Assembly (NCBI GenBank): GCA_948470905.1
Contig: CAOKQK010000002.1
Location: forward strand, 42,093 to 106,092
Source: an uncultured Lachnospiraceae bacterium
GTDB lineage: Bacteria > Bacillota > Clostridia > Lachnospirales > Lachnospiraceae
Direction: 5' to 3'
DNA length: 64,000 bases
Under the pieces are notes generated by a model, which ran no database searches, had not been told where the DNA came from, and saw only the letters and a list, made by a program, of their open reading frames with translations. Below, in pieces: positions 59,621 to 64,000 of the stretch (its first letter is position 1; each line of letters begins with the position of its first letter). The position numbers were made by a program, and so were the translations under genes.

Positions 59621-60811
59621 ATGGCAAAAGCTAAATTTGACAGAAGCAAGCCCCATTGTAACATTGGTACCATTGGTCACGTTGACCATGGCAAAACAAC
59701 CCTGACGGCTGCTATTACCAAGGTTTTGGCTGAGAGGATTGCAGGTAATGAGAAGGTAGATTTTGAAAATATTGATAAGGCTCCCGAAGAGAGAGAGCGT
59801 GGTATCACCATTTCTACCGCACACGTTGAGTATCAGACTGACAAGAGGCACTATGCGCACGTTGACTGTCCTGGACATGCTGACTACGTAAAGAACATGA
59901 TTACCGGTGCAGCTCAGATGGACGGCGCTATCCTTGTTGTAGCATCTACCGATGGCGTTATGGCTCAGACAAAGGAGCACATCCTTCTGGCTCGTCAGGT
60001 AGGCGTTCCTTATATTGTTGTATTCCTGAACAAGTGCGACAGCCCTGATGTGGACGACGATATCCTCGAACTGGTGGAGATGGAAGTAGTAGAGCAGCTT
60101 GAAGAGTATGGCTTCAAGGATTGCCCTATCATCAAGGGTTCTGCTCTGAAGGCTCTGGAAGATCCTAACGGTGAGTGGGGCGACAAGATCATGGAGCTCA
60201 TGAGCACCGTTGACGAGTATATCCCTGATCCTCAGCGTGATACCGACAAGCCTTTCCTTATGCCTGTCGAGGATGTATTCACCATCACAGGTCGTGGTAC
60301 TGTTGCAACCGGCCGTGTAGAGCGTGGTACACTGCACCTGAACGAGGAAGTAGAAATCGTTGGTATCACAGAGGAGACCAGAAAGACTGTTGTTACCGGT
60401 ATCGAGATGTTCCGTAAGATGCTTGACGAGGCACAGGCTGGTGATAACATCGGCGCGCTGCTCCGTGGTATCCAGAGAACAGAGATTGAGAGAGGACAGG
60501 TTCTCGCAAAGCCCGGCACAGTTACCTGCCACAAGAAATTTACCGCGCAGGTATACGTTCTGACCAAGGACGAGGGTGGACGTCACACACCTTTCTTCAA
60601 CAACTATCGTCCTCAGTTCTATTTCAGAACAACTGACGTTACCGGTGTCTGCAACCTGCCTGCTGGTGTAGAGATGTGCATGCCTGGTGACAACATCGAG
60701 ATGACCATCGAGCTGATCCATCCCATCGCTATGGAGCAGGGACTGACATTTGCTATCCGTGAGGGTGGTAGAACTGTAGGTTCTGGAAGAGTTGCTACTA
60801 TCATTGAGTAA
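59621..60811 (+). CDS. tuf: Elongation factor Tu
   Basis: This 396-residue GTPase delivers aminoacyl-tRNA. It contains [20 protein letters not shown] (P loop), [16 protein letters not shown] (switch I), [20 protein letters not shown] (switch II), [10 protein letters not shown] and the C-terminal [26 protein letters not shown] precedes the ATG. An integrative element begins just after the terminator. Confidence 0.97.
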   Translation: MAKAKFDRSKPHCNIGTIGHVDHGKTTLTAAITKVLAERIAGNEKVDFENIDKAPEERERGITISTAHVEYQTDKRHYAHVDCPGHADYVKNMITGAAQMDGAILVVASTDGVMAQTKEHILLARQVGVPYIVVFLNKCDSPDVDDDILELVEMEVVEQLEEYGFKDCPIIKGSALKALEDPNGEWGDKIMELMSTVDEYIPDPQRDTDKPFLMPVEDVFTITGRGTVATGRVERGTLHLNEEVEIVGITEETRKTVVTGIEMFRKMLDEAQAGDNIGALLRGIQRTEIERGQVLAKPGTVTCHKKFTAQVYVLTKDEGGRHTPFFNNYRPQFYFRTTDVTGVCNLPAGVEMCMPGDNIEMTIELIHPIAMEQGLTFAIREGGRTVGSGRVATIIE

Positions 60812-60834
60812 TATTGATTTTATCAGTAAATATA

Positions 60835-60866
60835 AGGGTTTCGGAGATTTTTCCGAAACCCTTTTT
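60835..60866 (+). terminator. Terminator after tuf
   Basis: GGGTTTCGGA (60837-60846) pairs with TCCGAAACCC (60852-60861) around a 5-nt loop and is followed by TTTTT. It is a strong intrinsic terminator and lies next to the presumed junction of the integrative element. Confidence 0.88.
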
Positions 60867-60895
60867 ACATGGTGGAACAGCTCAAAAATACTCTG

Positions 60896-60917
60896 TGGTT
60901 CTAATATGGTTCTAATA
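60896..60917 (+). repeat. Tandem 11-bp direct repeat near the element end
   Basis: TGGTTCTAATA occurs twice in direct succession (60896-60906 and 60907-60917). It is in the space between the tuf terminator and the XRE gene, where the left attachment site of the integrative element should be. It could be an arm-type integrase site or part of att. Confidence 0.5.
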
Positions 60918-60952
60918 ATTTGTTTATATGACAAAAATATGGAAAACATTCA

Positions 60953-61453
60953 CTAATAGTTTTCAACAGGAATATTAAATGAGTTCATCAGACTGTCTAT
61001 CCATATATTGTATTCATCAGCGTCAATCTTTTCACTTTCCAGTTCTTTGTTTAATTCATTCCAACGAGATACAAGGGATGCAATCTGCGGACTTTCTATG
61101 TTAATGGATGCAACTAAACGTCTGGTGGTTGTATTGACCGAGGTGGAGCATTCTACGGGAATCCCGGCTCTTATCAACTCCATGATTACCTTTAAAATAT
61201 CTGAATATGTGTTAATGCTTAATTCTTCATTAGGCTTAATTGTATATCCGAAAAACAAATCTTCTTTAATACCGATAATAGAACAAAATTTTTGTATTAT
61301 CTCCATAGGCGGTTCGCTATATCCGTTTTCGTAATTGGAATAAGTCGGAACAGACAGTTCCAGTTTAGCTGCCATTTCTTTTTGGGACATATCAGCTCCC
61401 ATACGAAACGATTTCAAACGTTTGTCTACATGTAAATAATGTGCTATTCGCAT
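60953..61453 (-). CDS. XRE/CI-like repressor of the integrative element
   Basis: This 166-residue protein has an N-terminal XRE helix-turn-helix: RLKSFRMGADMSQKEMAAKL, ELSVPTYSNYENGYSEPPME and FCSIIGIKEDLFFGY. The C-terminal half is mainly charged helix without an autopeptidase S24 signature. It is transcribed divergently from the excisionase-integrase genes, the usual place for the repressor of an integrative element. GAGGTGAG precedes ATG 61453. It probably binds the inverted repeats in the shared promoter region. Confidence 0.82.
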   Translation of the reverse strand: MRIAHYLHVDKRLKSFRMGADMSQKEMAAKLELSVPTYSNYENGYSEPPMEIIQKFCSIIGIKEDLFFGYTIKPNEELSINTYSDILKVIMELIRAGIPVECSTSVNTTTRRLVASINIESPQIASLVSRWNELNKELESEKIDADEYNIWIDSLMNSFNIPVENY

Positions 61454-61507
61454 ATTCTCACCTCACATTGAATTTTTAATTATTATACCATAATTTCAAC
61501 AATAATA

Positions 61508-61596
61508 AATAGAAATATTCAAATTTTAATATTTTTGCTTGACATATCTAAAAACAAATATTATTATAAAAATACAAGAAATTAAATATTTCTATT
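61508..61596. promoter_or_regulatory. Divergent control region with 12-bp inverted repeats and a promoter
   Basis: AATAGAAATATT (61508-61519) and AATATTTCTATT (61585-61596) are perfect reverse complements flanking a plus-strand promoter, TTGACA (61539-61544), 17 bp, TATTAT (61562-61567). The pair is a good candidate for the operators of the XRE repressor. Confidence 0.65.
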
Positions 61597-61624
61597 AGAA
61601 TTCAAATTGCAAGGAGGGCAAGCA

Positions 61625-61819
61625 TTGAAAACAAATTACATGATGGGTGCAGATGATGTAGCTGCAGAATTAGGAATTTCTAAAGGTCATGCCTATAAGG
61701 TAATTCGGCAGCTTAACGGGGAATTGGAGAAAGCAGGATTTATCGTAGTGGCAGGGAAAATTCCCAGAGCGTTTTGGGAAAAGAAGTTTTACGGTTATCA
61801 AGCAGTACAGACAGCATAA
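61625..61819 (+). CDS. Excisionase-like winged-HTH protein
   Basis: This 64-residue protein has the excisionase-type DNA-binding fold: MGADDVAAELGISKGHAYKV is the HTH, followed by RQLNGELEKAGFIVVAGKIP and RAFWEKKFYG, typical of Xis-like proteins of Firmicutes elements. AAGGAGGG at 61611-61618 places the start at TTG 61625. It is encoded 16 bp before the integrase, as expected for a directionality factor. Confidence 0.78.
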   Translation: MKTNYMMGADDVAAELGISKGHAYKVIRQLNGELEKAGFIVVAGKIPRAFWEKKFYGYQAVQTA

Positions 61820-61835
61820 AGGGAGGAGAATAAAA

Positions 61836-62915
61836 ATGCCGGCATATAAGGATGAAAAAAGAAACACTTGGCTTAGCCTGTTCTACTATGAGGATTGGCA
61901 GGGAAACAAGAAGAAAAAGCAAAAACGTGGGTTTAAGACAAAGAAAGAGGCGTTGGAGTGGGAAAATAATTTCAAATTATCTGCGAATGCCAATATGGAT
62001 ATGACATTGGGTGCATTTGTTGAAATTTATTTTCGTGATAAAGAGGGCGAATTGAAAGAGCGTTCTGTTAAGAATAAGAGATACATGATAGAAGCTCATA
62101 TTTTACCATGCTTTGAAAACAAGAAAATGAATGAGATTACACCGTCAGACATTATTCAGTGGCAGAACGCAATGAGGGAGAAAGGCTATGCACAGACCTA
62201 TCTGCGCATGGTTCAAAATCAAATAACAGCCTTGTTTACTCATGCAAGCAGTATTTATAATCTCTCAAACAATCCATGTAAGAGAGTGAAAAAAATGGGA
62301 AAGCCCGACGCGGACAAGCTGGATTTTTGGACAAAAGAGGAGTACGACAAATTTATAAGCACGATTGAGGTTGGAAGTCGCTATTATGTAATCTTTGAAA
62401 TTCTGTTTTGGACTGGAATTAGGGAAGGCGAGCTACTTGCCCTAACAAAATCCGATATAGACTTTCATAATAACCGCATGAGCATTACAAAGACCTATTA
62501 TCGGACAGAAAGAAAAGATGTTATTACTACACCGAAAACCGAGCAGTCTGTGCGTGTTATTGAATTGCCGGAGTTTTTGACGCAGGAAATCAAAGAATAC
62601 ATTGATAAATTATATGAGTTGCCTGATGATGAACGCATATTTCCTATCGTTGCGGAGGCGGTTCAGCATAAGTTAAAACGGCAGGCAGAAAAGGCGGGAG
62701 TGAAAAAAATACGCGTCCATGATATTCGTCACAGTAGTGTAGCGTACCTCATTCATCAGGGAGTACAGCCGCTGATTATTAAAGAACGATTAGGGCATAA
62801 GGATATAAAAATTACATTGAACACTTATGGGCATTTATATCCGAACCAACAAAGGCAGGTAGCGGATATGTTAAATCAGCAGAAAACAATAAGCCCCAAC
62901 AGCGGCAACTGCTAG
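61836..62915 (+). CDS. int: Tyrosine recombinase (integrase)
   Basis: This 359-residue protein begins with an AP2-like arm-binding domain (NTWLSLFYYEDWQGNKKKKQ, KRGFKTKKEALEWE) and a SAM-like core-binding domain. The catalytic domain carries the R of GIREGELLAL, HDIRHSSVAYLIHQG (H-x-x-R), LGHKDIKITLNTYGHL (H/W and Tyr). It integrates and, with the excisionase-like protein, excises the element. The catalytic set appears complete. GGGAGGAG precedes the ATG. It is oriented with the excisionase gene, away from tuf. Confidence 0.92.
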   Translation: MPAYKDEKRNTWLSLFYYEDWQGNKKKKQKRGFKTKKEALEWENNFKLSANANMDMTLGAFVEIYFRDKEGELKERSVKNKRYMIEAHILPCFENKKMNEITPSDIIQWQNAMREKGYAQTYLRMVQNQITALFTHASSIYNLSNNPCKRVKKMGKPDADKLDFWTKEEYDKFISTIEVGSRYYVIFEILFWTGIREGELLALTKSDIDFHNNRMSITKTYYRTERKDVITTPKTEQSVRVIELPEFLTQEIKEYIDKLYELPDDERIFPIVAEAVQHKLKRQAEKAGVKKIRVHDIRHSSVAYLIHQGVQPLIIKERLGHKDIKITLNTYGHLYPNQQRQVADMLNQQKTISPNSGNC

Positions 62916-63015
62916 GGCTGTGATAACTGGAAAACCTTTGTTATCTGTAATCACAATATAAGTATAGCAGAGGTTTCTTCCAGTGACAATAATTTTTCAA
63001 AATGGGAGGGCATCT

Positions 63016-63996
63016 ATGGAAGAAACAAAAACAGAATTGCAGATGATTAGAATGTCAGAAATACAGTCGCAGGAAGTAGAATGGCTGTGGTATCCATTTA
63101 TTCCATATGGGAAATTGACAATTGTTCAAGGCGATCCGGGCGATGGTAAAACGACATTGATATTGAATATAGCGGCGAAGCTATCAAGGGGAGAGGGCTT
63201 AGACAATGAAATGAAATTGTCTGCTCCAATGAATGTAATTTATCAAAGCGCAGAGGACGGTCTTGCAGATACGGTAAAACCGAGATTAGCGCAGGCAGGA
63301 GCAGATTGTGAAAGGATATTGGTTATTGATGAAAAGGACAAATCGCTTTCTATGGCAGATGAACGTTTGGAAGAAGCAATTGTAAAAACGAAAGCGAGAA
63401 TGCTGATTTTAGATCCGATACAGGCATATCTTGGCGGCGGCATGGATATGAACAGGGCGAATGAAGCAAGAGATATGACGAAGAAATTAGGGGCATTGGC
63501 AGAGAAATATCAGTGTGCAATCGTTCTTATAGGGCATATGAACAAAGCGGCAGGAAATAAGGCGGCATATCGGGGCATGGGTTCGATTGATTTCTTTGCG
63601 GTTGCAAGAAGTGTGTTGCTAGTTGGCAGGGTAGAGGGAGAACCAAATATCAGGGCGGTTGTTCAGATAAAAAATAATTTGGCGGCGTTCGGACACCCGA
63701 AAGCATTTGCATTGTCGGAGAACGGTTTTAGATGGCTTGGGGATTATGAGATTACTGCTGATGAAGTGTTGGGCGGCATTGTTCCCAAAGCGAACAAAAT
63801 GGAACAGGCGAAACAGATGCTCCGAGAACTGGCACTCACTTCTAAAATGGTTCAGAGCAATGAAATATTTGATATAGCGGACGAACAGAGGATTTCAAAG
63901 AGGACATTAGAAAATGCCAAAAGAGAGCTTGGCATTCGGGCGAAGAAGATAAACAATTCTTGGTATTGGGAATTGGATAAGGTCAAGCCGGAATAA
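63016..63996 (+). CDS. RepA-like AAA/RecA-fold ATPase
   Basis: This protein of about 326 residues has a RecA-like helicase-type core: VQGDPGDGKTTLILNIAAKL is Walker A, MLILDPIQAYLGGG the Walker B region, and CAIVLIGHMNKAAGNKAAYR the sensor/switch region. It ends with a winged-helix-like part (SNEIFDIADEQRISKRTLEN). Such proteins accompany integrative and phage-type elements and act as replication-associated helicases or DNA-transfer ATPases. GGGAGGG precedes ATG 63016; GTG 62983 is a weaker alternative. The window ends 4 bases after its stop with GAGG, probably the ribosome site of the next gene. The 100-bp gap before it holds a small ATAAC/GTTAT hairpin only. Confidence 0.82.
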   Translation: MEETKTELQMIRMSEIQSQEVEWLWYPFIPYGKLTIVQGDPGDGKTTLILNIAAKLSRGEGLDNEMKLSAPMNVIYQSAEDGLADTVKPRLAQAGADCERILVIDEKDKSLSMADERLEEAIVKTKARMLILDPIQAYLGGGMDMNRANEARDMTKKLGALAEKYQCAIVLIGHMNKAAGNKAAYRGMGSIDFFAVARSVLLVGRVEGEPNIRAVVQIKNNLAAFGHPKAFALSENGFRWLGDYEITADEVLGGIVPKANKMEQAKQMLRELALTSKMVQSNEIFDIADEQRISKRTLENAKRELGIRAKKINNSWYWELDKVKPE

Positions 63997-64000
63997 GAGG

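Noticed and set aside
59615-60949. 444-residue minus-strand frame across tuf
   Set aside because: It is the antisense shadow of a highly conserved, codon-biased gene. It has no ribosome site, and its product is Leu/Ser/Thr-rich without domain motifs.

Overview
The window looks like the chromosome of a Gram-positive anaerobe of the class Clostridia, most likely Lachnospiraceae. Supporting signs are TTG and GTG starts with strong AGGAGG sites, sigma-A-type promoters with 17-bp spacers, an L10 leader with an attenuator, the order rpmG-secE-nusG-rplK-rplA-rplJ-rplL-rpoB-rpoC followed by rpsL-rpsG-fusA-tuf, and Lachnospiraceae-like accessory families. No rRNA, tRNA or CRISPR array was seen.

1-38.6 kb is a very large surface-glycan locus on the plus strand, in blocks of different base composition. 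Block A (1-13.1 kb) is strikingly A+T-rich. It holds UDP-ManNAc and UDP-ManNAcA synthesis (wecB, wecC), several glycosyltransferases, a WbsX-like protein and a frameshifted DUF1919 gene. A 436-bp gap with a clean terminator and a structured segment separates it from block B (13.5-23.1 kb), which has more glycosyltransferases, a Gtf3/galactofuranosyltransferase-like protein, a DUF4422 protein, a HAD-type protein, a GT32-like enzyme and a cytidylyltransferase. Block C (23.9-34.9 kb) is G+C-rich and points to glycerol-phosphate or phospho-decorated polymer chemistry: a four-domain phosphoesterase/cytidylyltransferase/oxidoreductase/GDPD fusion, two tandem CDP-glycerol-glycerophosphotransferase-like paralogs, and a methyltransferase/kinase-like/LicD fusion. 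glf (UDP-galactofuranose supply) follows a small regulator gene at 37 kb.

The main discovery is a ~90-residue Rossmann-like module with a glycine-rich first strand/turn, of PglD-N-like appearance. It occurs 15 times in this locus, at the N- or C-terminus of otherwise unrelated catalytic domains, and once almost alone behind a membrane anchor. This suggests a shared nucleotide(-sugar)-binding or docking device for a multi-enzyme glycan factory.

38.6-60.9 kb is housekeeping: ribosomal proteins, RNA polymerase and elongation factors with recognisable promoters, leaders and terminators. It is interrupted by a lone FliD-like gene, a MITE-like inverted-repeat element between rpoB and rpoC, and an AsnB-like/rmlD pair with a 17-bp inverted repeat between rpoC and rpsL.

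60.9-64 kb is one end of an integrative element placed just after tuf: a divergent XRE repressor, an excisionase-like protein, a tyrosine integrase and a RepA-like ATPase. The element runs off the right edge. Base-composition statements come from reading sample rows, not from a computed profile.
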